Shown here: piece after piece, positions 21,583 through 30,700 of the stretch
Layout of the letters: each line of letters opens with the position of its first letter
Numbering within the stretch: the first letter of the stretch is position 1
Origin: Ligula intestinalis
Lineage: Eukaryota; Platyhelminthes; Cestoda; Diphyllobothriidea; Diphyllobothriidae
Reading direction: 5' to 3'
Assembly (NCBI GenBank): GCA_036362985.1
Contig: JAYGXS010000002.1
Span: 91,108,990-91,172,989 of the forward strand
Length of the DNA: 64,000 bases
Notes under the pieces: model-generated
Databases searched by the model: none
The model's input: the letters and a program-made list of their open reading frames with translations, nothing else
Told to the model about the DNA's origin: nothing
Translations under genes and position numbers: made by a program

Positions 21583-21898
21583 AGAAGAATCAACCAAAAG
21601 GAGGGTAATTATAGTGGCCAAAGGTCAATCAACTGTCAGCGGTCGTCAAGGTAAAGGACACATCGACCAAAAGGATGGAGGTCGGTGGGGGAGGGGGGGG
21701 GGCAATTATAGTGGTAAACGCTAATTAACTGTCAGTGAAGACGGCTGTCGTTCGGGGTCATGGGCGGTTATTAGTGTAACGCCTTGTCCCCAGGGTAGGG
21801 GGTCCCGGTGATCCTGCCTCCTCTTCTGGCCGGTTCTTAGCGGGTGCCTGTTCGTTTTCAATTCTGACGTAAGGCGTGGCCTTGTTTCGTCCTTCGCT
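21583..21898. other. Intron sequence with G-run
   Basis: Contains two similar stretches (GTAATTATAGTGG and GGCAATTATAGTGG, with following TCAATTAACTGTCAG-like text) suggesting a short tandem duplication, and a G-run near 21690-21702. No gene. Confidence 0.45.
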
Positions 21899-22882
21899 TA
21901 CATAATGGCGCAAAACGTTTTAGGCCGCGGGGAGGTCTAGATGCATGTTGACAGAGTTGGCATCTAAGTAGAATGCCTCAAGTGTCAGACTTTCGGCTTT
22001 TGATTTTTCTTGGCCTATGATAGTTGCTCCTTGAACGTCGAAGTTGTGGCCAGTTTCCTCAATGTGTGCTGCAAGCTGCGAGTTAAGGTCTAGTTTCTGA
22101 GCCGCCCGTTTGTGTTCGCGTAGGCGGATCTGCCATTTTCGACCTGTTTCTCCAACATAATTACAGTCTAAGTCATTGCAACATATCTTATAGACAACTG
22201 CAGAGGTTTCAGTAGGGAGCAGTCTGTCTTTGGGTTGCATCACACGCCAGCGTATTGTTGTCTCAGGTCGATGGGCTATGCCCACTCCAGTGGGCTGTAA
22301 CACTCGTGAGACTGCTTCAGAGCCTCTTTTTATGTAGGGCATGGCCCTTCAGACGTCAGGTTGTTGTTGCATCAACCGTCGTCTGTTCACTCGACGCCTG
22401 CTGCGTTTGATAAATGTCATTGGGTATCCATTGGCTTGAAAGAGTTCATAAAGGTATTGTTGTTCAGCTCTTCTGTCTGCAGGAGTGCTACAGTGGGTTT
22501 CAACTCGTTTGAAAAGAGTACGAACACAACTGCGTTTGTGACACATTGGGTGATTGCTGTTGAAGTGTAACACTTGGTTTGAATACTGTGGTTTGCAGAA
22601 GTCTAGTTGAATACCGTCGCACAAGGACATCCAGGAAGGGTCGTTGGCTGTTTCTCTCAACTTCCATCGTGAATTGGATGTTTGGATCAACCGAGCTCAG
22701 TAAATCTTTGAGATGCTCGATATCAGATGTTTTGACAACGAAAAAAGTGTTATCCACATAACGAGCCCAAAACTTCGGTTGATACTTGGTGAAGACCAAA
22801 CGTTCTATCCATTTTGGGACCACTTCAGCAATCAGGCCTGATAGGGGGGAGCCCGTGGGAGTGCCTTTTACGACATTGCCTT
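21899..22882 (-). mobile_element. PLE: RT palm to GIY-YIG, frameshifted
   Basis: The minus strand reads GTPTGSPLSGLIAE (RT), WARYVDNTFFVVK (catalytic YVDD box with the second Asp changed to Asn), IQFTMEVERN...FLDVLVRR, a frameshift, HPMCHKRSCVRTLF and ETHCSTPADR, then after another shift VSRVLQPTGVGIAHRPETTI, CNYVGETGRKWQIRLREH and KAESLTLEAFYLDANSVNMH. This is a PLE protein with RT and GIY-YIG endonuclease, inactive. It belongs to a subfamily distinct from the plus-strand element next to it. Confidence 0.88.
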
Positions 22883-23101
22883 AAAACCTACTTCACATTT
22901 GGTGGGCAAATGTACGAGCAGGACTTGCCCTTCACCTGCTCGTAGATAGTTCCGTTGAAGGTAAAGCACGTCATCAGGCAGAACTTTAGGAGCTGGAGGA
23001 GAATCGCTTCGGGCACGCTCAAATCCTCCAGCTCCTAAAGTTCTGCCTGAAGACGTACTTTACCTTCAACGGAACTATCTACGAGCAGGTGAAGGGCACG
23101 C
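22880..23101. repeat. PLE mosaic junction with about 72-bp inverted repeat
   Basis: Three pieces of PLE RT motif (YFTFxGxxYEQ) meet here: plus-strand KTYFTFGGQMYEQ at 22884-22922, a minus-strand YFTFNGTIYEQVKG piece at 22924-22998, and the plus-strand start of the next PLE at 23026. The minus piece and the plus piece are near-perfect inverted copies (TCCTCCAGCTCCTAAAGTTC with GAACTTTAGGAGCTGGAGGA) around a spacer of about 25 bases. Confidence 0.85.
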
Positions 23102-24480
23102 CTATGGGTTCGTCCATTTCCGGATTCATAGCTGAGGCGGTCCTGCAACGGCTGTAGTCGCTGGTTTTCTGACACTACAGACCGAAACTCTGGGCTGGGT
23201 ATGTGAACGACACCTTCGTCGTAATTGAGCGGGGTCAGGTGCTGAAATTCAAGGAACATCTTAACGCCGTCTTCCCGGACATTCAATTTACGATGGAGGA
23301 AGAAGAAAACAACCAACTGGCCTTCCTGGATGTCCTCATTTGCCGCAAAGACGATGGTGGCCTGAAGACTAAAGTGTTCAGGAAAGCAACCAACACTATG
23401 CAAGTCCTGAACTACAACAGCAACCACCCAATCGGTCACAAACGCAGCTGCGTAAGAGCGCTATTCCGGCGCGTCGAGACGCATTGCAGCGAAGCGGAAG
23501 ACAAAATTGCTGAATTGCAATATGTTCGACGGGTACTGAGAGCGAATGGTTACCCGCACAATTTTGTCAACCAGTGCATACGGAAACGAGAGAAGAAGCC
23601 AAGTCCAGCTGGCCCAAACGTTTGGCGAGCTCTTCCGTACAAGAAGAATGTATTGGAAGCAGTCAGCCGTCTACTCACCCCACTTGGAGTTGGAGTTGCA
23701 CACAGGCCGGAAGCAACCATCAGGCACCGAGTCATGAAGCCGAAAGACCCACTGCCACGGCAGGAAACGGCTGGAGTCGTTTACCGAATCTGGTGTAGTT
23801 GTGGACAAAGCAACTACGTCGGAGAAACTGGGGGATTACTCCGGACGCGAATGGCCGAGCATGCAGCGGTGGTGACGAAGAAAGACGCCAACTCCCAGGT
23901 TGCAGCTCACTCAACGGGACCCGACCATATTTTCAAGTTTGCCAAGGTCGAAATACTCGCAAGAGGGGACAACCGCGTAAGCCACGAGCTGCTCGAGTCA
24001 TGGTTTTCAGGCCCCCAGTCCATCAACAAGCGCAACGATTTGGCGTTCCCATACGGTGTACTGAGACATTTCCTGAGCACGAGAATCAATCACGTGGGAA
24101 GGACTGGGTGCAACAACAACTCCGACGACAGCGGGCATAATTGTCGCGCAATTACCAAACCCGCATCCGACGCGGACAAGAACGCTGTGGCAATTAATGA
24201 CCAATCACCGCACCAATTAAGACCTCAAGCGGTGACTACAAGAACTGACAAATATAGTACGCATGCGGGTGACCGCTGTGAGCTATACATACCGTGCAAT
24301 CTGTGCATGTATCACCCCTTATCTGCGCATGTCTCAGACCTGTTTACGATTACCTATAACTAAGGATTCCGGGCGGAATCTGAAACGTCAAGCAAATAAA
24401 ACTCTTGTTCCAGTGATCGCATCTTCGTCTTCTGATCATCCATTTTTCTTCCGCCTGTTTTGCACGACGAATAAGTGAAT
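23026..24480 (+). mobile_element. PLE: best-preserved copy, RT end plus GIY-YIG endonuclease and terminus
   Basis: Opens in the RT with YEQVKGTPMGSSISGFIAE (23080), breaks once near 23160, then runs open from 23203 to 24363 (386 codons). Domains: GYVNDTFVVI (catalytic YVDD with the first Asp changed to Asn), IQFTMEEEENNQLAFLDVL, the HPIGHKRSCVRALFRRVETH linker, AHRPEATIRHRVMKPKDPL, the GIY-YIG core VVYRIWCSCGQSNYVGETGG with R and EH downstream, then EILARGDNRVSHELLESWF and INKRNDLAFPYGVLRHFL. 5'-truncated. After the stop comes a ribozyme-like terminus (24345-24395) and the end block ACTCTTGTTCCAGTGATCGC. The enzyme class copies RNA into DNA; this copy is not expected to be active. Confidence 0.92.
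24345..24400 (+). ncRNA. Degenerate hammerhead-like PLE terminus (A3/U8 subfamily)
   Basis: CCTATAACTAAGGATTCC then GGAATCTGAAACGTCAAG. Stem II and GAAACGTC are kept, and the core is ATAACTA where the subfamily consensus is ATGATTA. C3 reads A and G8 reads U, as in the copies at 4996, 15062 and 46560. Confidence 0.55.
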
Positions 24481-24692
24481 CAGAAGTTTACTCCGATGAG
24501 ACCAATAGCCCAAAGTCACCGTACTTACCAGAGAGGCTATACAATTATCCGAAGCAAAATTCCTTTGTCATAGTTATCTATTACTGTAGCGTTAACTTTA
24601 GTAGGCCAACTAGAGAAATAGAAGCTTACCAACGATAATCAAGGTATACATATGTGCGCTTATCATCACGTCGCCGAAAGCATATAACTTAC

Positions 24693-24764
24693 ATGTTATT
24701 TAGCTCCTTCAGGTCTCTGAATGTTCCGTTTTCCATGGTTGAAATATCGTTGCTTTGTAAGATA
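24693..24764 (-). CDS. slit: SLIT exon: LRR domain 4, repeat 4
   Basis: Exactly 72 bp, phase 2-2. Acceptor TGCCATTTTAG; donor AT/GTAAGTTAT. Encodes ILQSNDISTMENGTFRDLKE and then LNN, the last full repeat before the C-cap. The phrase matches the equivalent vertebrate repeat (LHGNDISVVPEGAFNDL). The flanking introns contain short spurious frames. Confidence 0.93.
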
Positions 24765-25245
24765 CTAAAATGGCAGTAAATGAAGTATTTGCGTGCGTCT
24801 ATCACACAGAAACAAAAGTACGCAGGTGACAGGTCACCCTACAAATGATAATAAGTCTCGTAGGAAGTAAGCAGTGTCTACTTATGTCAGCAACTAAAAC
24901 AAAGCATAATTTTAAACATTTTTCCCCGGAAGAAAATTTTAACAAGGGGAAGGTCACGAGATTAGGAGAAGTTATTGACGTCATACAATTTTGTGACTTC
25001 TTATTCAACTGCAAACGGTCATGGTCTTTCAATAACATGCATTAACTGCCCAATTAAGTGTCGCCCTAGAAGGATGAAACTTTATCTGTAAATAGAGTAG
25101 AAGCTTGTAGTCTTAGATGTGGGCATGTTAGTTCATGGTCACGAAAACCTGTGAGACGTGGTTAAGGAGAGGGGAAGGGCCGTGGACGGTATAGCAGTCA
25201 GTCTTAAGGGGAGCTAGTAGACGTGAGAGGGAAGTTTATCGACCT

Positions 25246-25480
25246 TTACCACGGCCATGCGAGGTTGATCACCTGATCCGGCTGCTTACAGAGTTCTGGT
25301 TTTCTTCTCCGTATTGCAGCAACCTCCGCAAATCGTAGGCGACGCCCGGTCGTCGCCCGAAGTACGACCTTAAATGCAGTCTTTTGGTCCACCGTATGGC
25401 CAGTGCCCACTAGGAGCTTTGTGCTTGAACTCTGTGGTATTTTATTTTCCGCCCTGAGCAACCACTTCGGCATGTATTCA
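25246..25480 (-). mobile_element. GIY-YIG endonuclease C-terminal fragment (PLE-like)
   Basis: The minus strand reads SSSTKLLVGTGHTVDQKTAF and then LRFAEVAAIRRRKPELCKQ, ending LAWPW. Same pattern as 13860, 25842 and 63460. Confidence 0.65.
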
Positions 25481-25499
25481 GCTGACAGCTTAATTTGCC

Positions 25500-25825
25500 T
25501 AACTGCCCAAGGTAGGGTGGTGCAGGGACGATGACTCTGGCCGGATTATAGTGAGAGTAGATTTGCGCTGCGACAACCTCACTCTCTGTTCCAGTCTCTC
25601 ACCTGTACCCGGTGTCAGGACAGCGTCAAGCGGACCGGAGGGGGGGGGGGGGGGCACAGGTGACTTGCGCGATATGGGCCTACACCTACACGTGCCCCCC
25701 CCCCATGTTCGACATGTGTTATTGGAGCGCAACCCAAATTACGCCTACCATCTAGCCTCCCTATTGGTCCAGTAGATCTACCACGCGGGCCGAAAGGGGG
25801 CAGCATTTGCTAATTAAACTAGATA
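25500..25825 (+). repeat. Dispersed repeat R, copy 2
   Basis: Related to 18725-18997 through shared ordered strings (GACCGGAGG, CAGGTGACTTGCG, GAGCGCAACCC). Includes a G-run at about 25640-25654 and a C-run at about 25696-25704. Confidence 0.55.
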
Positions 25826-25841
25826 AGGAACACCTGCCTAG

Positions 25842-26050
25842 TTGGTTATTGAAGCAGGAAAACCGACCCCGTCGTTCCTCCATTACGGAACACTTGCTGG
25901 ACATGGGTCATTCTGTAGACCCTATAACCTCATTTCGAGTTCTTGTTCTCGAATCTTGCGCTACCTGGAGGCAGCTTATATAAGACGCTTTAAACCGGAC
26001 CTGTGCAAACAGTTAGAGCATGTTGTAAACTTAGCCTTGCCCTCGTAACA
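25842..26050 (+). mobile_element. GIY-YIG C-terminal fragment, frameshifted
   Basis: Plus-strand pieces correspond to TEHLLDMGHSVD, then FRVLVLE, LRYLEAAYIRRFKPDLCKQL and HVVNLALPS. It is almost the same as the copy at 63460-63675, with one short deletion. Confidence 0.7.
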
Positions 26051-26829
26051 ACAGGCCCCCAGATTTGCACATTTCCCTGCCCCATTTTTCTCTTATTTCC
26101 CCATCCACTTTGTTTTAACTTTCCTTCTTTACTAATTAGCTTTATGACCTGTGACCGTTCTGCACCAATTCAATTTCGTATTTTTTTCATTCGTTACCGT
26201 TCAATGCATTGGAGTGGATGCAACTGACGAGCACTCCCGAAATGTTATGGATCCATTAAATTTTGCATTTATTACCACCTTCAAGTTCACACCTGGGAAT
26301 TTTCGCTTTAAACTAGACAACGCAAACTGCCATCAGTAACTGCTGTCAACGTTGTGAACTTTCGTATCATTCTCCGTCACAAGACATTTTGTATACTTTT
26401 TCGTTGCAAATCTGTTATCTACACAACGCGGTTTCCTGAAGAGATGCCGAGTTTTTGAATTATAGCATCATGTAAGGCCCTTTAAAATGCTTTTACTTAT
26501 AGCAGCCTGTCCCTCAGCAGGCACTTTGAACGCAAAAGCTTGCCCGCCTGGAATTGTCAAGGCGCCACTTGATAAAAGTTACTTCTTATTCCCTGGGAAA
26601 AAACAGGACTTTTTGCAAAAACTTTGGTTCGATCTGATTTTTGAGGAGCCATGGTTGTTTGAGAGACAATTTGGTTCCAGGTTTCATAACATTAATACAC
26701 TACTCGCGGATACGTTCATACGGAAATTTGAAAGGAAATGCTAATACCGGTTGCAAGGCCGTTGTCAAGGATCACATAAAAAATAATGTGGAAAATGAGA
26801 ATGCATAGAGGAGTGATTTTGTAACTTAC
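26051..26829. other. Intron sequence with no recognised feature
   Basis: Pyrimidine-rich then mixed sequence. The first 300 bases parallel the 3' flank of the 63.5-kb GIY-YIG copy (TTTGCACATTTCCC; ATGGATCCATTAAATTTTGC versus ATGGATCCAATAAATCTTGC), so they are probably the element's 3' untranslated region. Confidence 0.5.
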
Positions 26830-26901
26830 AGCACTTTAAGTTGATTCAAACCGATGAATGCCTGAGGATGAATGCATTGAATCTTGTTGTTGTTAAGGAT
26901 T
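26830..26901 (-). CDS. slit: SLIT exon: LRR domain 4, repeat 3
   Basis: 72 bp, phase 2-2. Acceptor ATGTTTCAG; donor CT/GTAAGTTAC. Encodes ILNNNKIQCIHPQAFIGLNQ then LKVL, a canonical xLxxNxI...F..L..L..L repeat. Confidence 0.93.
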
Positions 26902-27391
26902 CTGAAACATAGAATTAAACACCATTTTGCGTGAGGGATAGGACATTTTCGTTTTTGCATTTTCGGCATATGCAAACCTAAAAACTATCAAGGGGAATGC
27001 GCAAATTATTGGGTTTTATAATGGTCATCGGCTTTTTCATGCAGCCATGTACTATATTGTGATTAGTAAACGAGAGGATCAATTTAGAGATAGTGCTGGT
27101 GGCAAATGCAGATAGCAAACGCTTTAGGTAGCCACATTCCAATTTATAACCACGAAAACATTTTAAATAGGAAACAGAATGAAAAGGAATGAAAAAAGGT
27201 CTTGGGGAGTTTAAGCATCATGTGCGCTTTAAATATTCACAAAATGCGAAAATCAGTTAATTAGACTACTGTAAAAGAAGCGTTGTCAAATTCCCAACAG
27301 AATCTTATCTGCACATCTCAATACCTCGGTCAATATGGGCATTTGAAAACGGGTCATTATATATGTACCCCAAATGAGCCATAAAACTTAC

Positions 27392-27463
27392 AGAGATTTC
27401 AACTTCCGCAGGTTTGTAAACAGATCAGCAGGAATCTCCATTATCGAGTTATAGCTGAGAATT
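27392..27463 (-). CDS. slit: SLIT exon: LRR domain 4, repeat 2
   Basis: 72 bp, phase 2-2. Acceptor TTTAAACAG; donor CT/GTAAGTTTT. Encodes ILSYNSIMEIPADLFTNLRK then LKSL. ILSYN recalls the matching repeat of vertebrate SLIT (LILSYNRL). The intron before it (to 35649) is 8.2 kb. Confidence 0.93.
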
Positions 27464-28282
27464 CTGTTTAAAGGAAAAACGCATCAGTTAGAAACATTTC
27501 AACTCTTAATAGAAAGTAGAATTAGGTAGCATTCTTGGTTTCAACACAAGGAAAATAAGCGGAGGTTTTGCTGTTGGTTAATGCCCGATCCCATAAGTTA
27601 ATATAAAACGTTTACTTAATAATGTTAAGTAGCTGACAAAGTTAACAATTAATCTCTCGAAACTAGTTGAAAGACAAGTTTTGCCTAGGTTTACTCGAGG
27701 ATCACGAATATGTAGCTTTATCGAAAGGTAAAGCTGCAAATATTCAGACATTAGCGGATTCATGCTAATGAAGGAACTTTTGCGATTGTGGCAGCTTGTC
27801 ACAACTCCACAATTTTGGGAAAGTTTCACGAAAGCTCTGCGGCTGGGACAGAAGCAGAAGAAGGCTTTTCCTTCAATAATAGTTTGTGACTCCCAGGCAA
27901 AAAACGAGCTTAATGCTGTGGAACCCCTTTGCTATTTCAATCTTAAAAATAATTGGCACAGTATCCCCTATTTTATTCCGAAACTTCCAGTACCATATTG
28001 TCCAAAATGATTTATATTTGATCATGGTTTGATCTGCATAGAAGTAGCGTAGCGAAATAGAAGTTAAATGATAAATTGTGATTTGAATTTATTACTGAAA
28101 AAGTGACTAAATTCGGAAAATTGATCGAACTATTTCTTATCCCATTTCTTCCTGACACTCATGAGATTTCGGTTGTCGGAAGACGTAAACCTAAGGGGCA
28201 AATGAATGCTTCCATCTAATGCTCCCGTATTTACTAGGCATTTGACGTCAGTAAAAACAGACAGCAGAGGCTTGCGCAGATA
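27464..28282. other. Intron sequence, one hairpin
   Basis: No gene. A short foldback AGCTTTATCGAAAGGTAAAGCT lies near 27713. Otherwise nothing recognised. Confidence 0.45.
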
Positions 28283-29272
28283 CAGTAGATGCCGCTTATC
28301 ATGCAATATTTCGACATACGCGAATGATTAATAATCTTTCGCTAATCAGAATTGACTCTAGTTGTGATACTGATTATCGTGTGGTTTAATTTGAAGTCAT
28401 TTCAGTCAGAATAGGATGCCGGCTTTTTAAAGAGCTTCGTTCCGACTCCTAGCATAACGTATCTATTGTAAAACCGACTACTTAAGTAGTATGCCTTTTT
28501 ATCATTGATTTTAACTGCCTTTATAAATTCAAATATATTTTATGGAAAACATGGACGAAAAAATTTATTTCTTGTGCATGTTTGATAGTAAATCACGCCT
28601 ACTTTAAATTTTACATTTGAAGGTTGCTTTCGAGTTTAAAAAAGTTGCTAATAATGAGCTTTTCTACAACTGTGAGGCGTCTATTCATGAAACATCGTAT
28701 CTGTCAGCTCATTAACGGTACCTAAACTGCACAAAAGATGTTCCACATCTATTTCAATATTTTATGACAACTGTGTGACCTCTTCTGCTAACTGTAGATG
28801 AAAGCGTACATTTCCTTCAACAAAAATGTAAACAGTGCACAGTTTCTAAACCTTGAATTCGAATATAGCAGTCACTAGGTTCGAAAATTATTCGGCAATC
28901 GGGCAACTTTTTCAAAACCGAAAGCTACCCTTCTTTCAAGTATAAAATTTAAAGTTGGCGTAATTTGCTATCAAACATGTACAAGAAATATTTTTTCGTC
29001 AATGTTTTCCATAAAATATATTAAAATTTATGAAGGCAGTCAAAATCAATGATAAAAAGGCATGCTACTGAAGTAGTCAGTTTTTACAATAGATACGTTA
29101 TGCTAGGAGTCGGAACGAAGCTTTTTAAAAAGCCGGCATCCTATCCTGACTGTACTGACTTCAGAATAGACTACATGATAATCAGTATCACAACTGGAGT
29201 CAATTCCGATTAGCAAAAGAGTATTAGCCTTTCGTGTGTGTCGAAATATTGCATGATGAACGGCATCTACTC
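28283..29272. mobile_element. Long-TIR non-autonomous DNA element (copy A2)
   Basis: Starts TA|CAGTAGATGCCGCTTATCA and ends CGGCATCTACTC|TA, about 990 bp like A1. TIRs of about 400 bp carry the same internal strings (CTACTTAAGTAGTATGCC; AATATATTTTATGGAAAAC). No transposase. The same sequence order in A1 and A2 shows they are copies of one family. Confidence 0.85.
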
Positions 29273-30430
29273 TAGTTTATTCAGATACAACAACAGAAAG
29301 CATCAACCTTTTAAGTGAGCCTGGTTGTAACATTATTTAACAGTGCAGTTAGTCAGACCAGGCTTTCTTCACACTATGCTTCTCGGAAAAAGTTGGTCCC
29401 GTTGGCGTTTAGTCAGTGTGGCTAGTAATTAGTAAAACGAAGGCAATCAGTTTCCCTTCGGAAGTCTGAGTTAAGCATCTCAAAGAAACCACCAGTTAGA
29501 GTGAGCTTTAATTTAAAGTGCCCCTATGCATGCACTTTTGTCTTTTTTAATATAAACCTTTTATCTGATATTTCGGATGCTACTAACGTGTACGATTGCG
29601 GTTGGATACACGTCAGTTCGGCTTCCTCTAACCTTACCTGTTAATTTAGATGTGTAGATTTCAGTTCAGTTTAGTCTGGTTGCGGGACAATGTAGCTGTG
29701 CATCTTCGAACTACCCGTTTTTACAAAGAAAAGCTTAAATAATTCGCAAGAATAATTCAGAAGAACTGTTGGTGAGCATTCACAAGCTGGACCGGCTCCA
29801 ACAAACCCTCGCCGCCGTACAACCAACCTGCTCTTATGGCCTCCTACGCCTCTCCTGTATTCCCACGACTCACTTGTATGAAAAAGGCAAATTTTTAATG
29901 TATTCCGTGACATACAGACGTCTGCCATGTAGAAAATACTCACAGAGATAAGTGGAAGCACATACGCGACTCCCAGGTTCTTGTCATAAAAGTGATGAAC
30001 GCTCACTTGTTATGACCCGCACCTGGTACTTCTAATTAAGTCGAAAGCCAAACCAAGAACCCATATGAGTGAGACAAAGAGAAGACCGGTTGGTCAGAGC
30101 GAGAGAGAGCTTAGTGAGACAAGCACGTTACAACAAGTCATTGAGTGTGAAACAGGTTCAAGTAAATTAGGGCAACAAAAACTCTGAGCTGGGTCCATCG
30201 AGCCAATCAGCTTTTGGCTACCGGCGTGATTGGCTGGGACTCGACGGCAGACATTCACCTTAATTTTTGAATTATCGATTGCTGTGCCTGTAGGCCGATA
30301 GATAGCCTGCTGTGCGCGCAGGCTATCCACCTGTTAGACGTCTGCTAACAGACTAATAATAGGAATGGGCGCGTTGTCAGCAACGCTCACTTAGGCAATA
30401 CCTGTACTGGCCTGAGCGTTTGGGTGTACA
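29273..30430. other. Intron region, unassigned
   Basis: No supported gene. A minus-strand frame at 29671-30006 is unremarkable. A GAGAGAGAGA patch lies near 30100. Confidence 0.45.
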
Positions 30431-30580
30431 CCGGGATTCCTAGATGCAGCTGTGTCCGAACGCTCTTCCAAAGGGTAAGAACACATTGCAGTGAGCCGGA
30501 CACGACGCCTACGAACTCTACGGCATCTTAATGGACAAACTAGCAAGGAATGGATGCCAAAATATCCTTATCAACTGCTG
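30431..30580 (+). mobile_element. Short PLE linker fragment
   Basis: The plus strand reads CVRTLFQRVRTHCSEPDT, corresponding to CVRALFRRVETHCSEAED in the 23-kb PLE, then decays. It is followed 100 bases on by the GATCGC(CTT)n tract. Confidence 0.5.
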
Positions 30581-30652
30581 CTTTTGTACATAACCACACG
30601 GACAGAAGAGAGAGATAGAGCCATCAACACTACGTTCCAGCTATCGGATCGC

Positions 30653-30700
30653 CTTCTTCTTCTTCTTCTTCTTCTTCTTCTTCTTCTTCTTCTTCTTCTC
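30653..30700 (+). repeat. CTT/TTC trinucleotide microsatellite
   Basis: About 16 perfect CTT units directly after GGATCGC. The position matches the CTTCTTC at PLE termini (GTGATCGC...CTTCTTC). Confidence 0.95.

Noticed and set aside
29945..30016. Donor-like GTGAGTAT with an open 72-bp minus-strand segment
   Set aside because: The translation lacks the xLxxNxI core of an LRR; no good acceptor at the expected distance.
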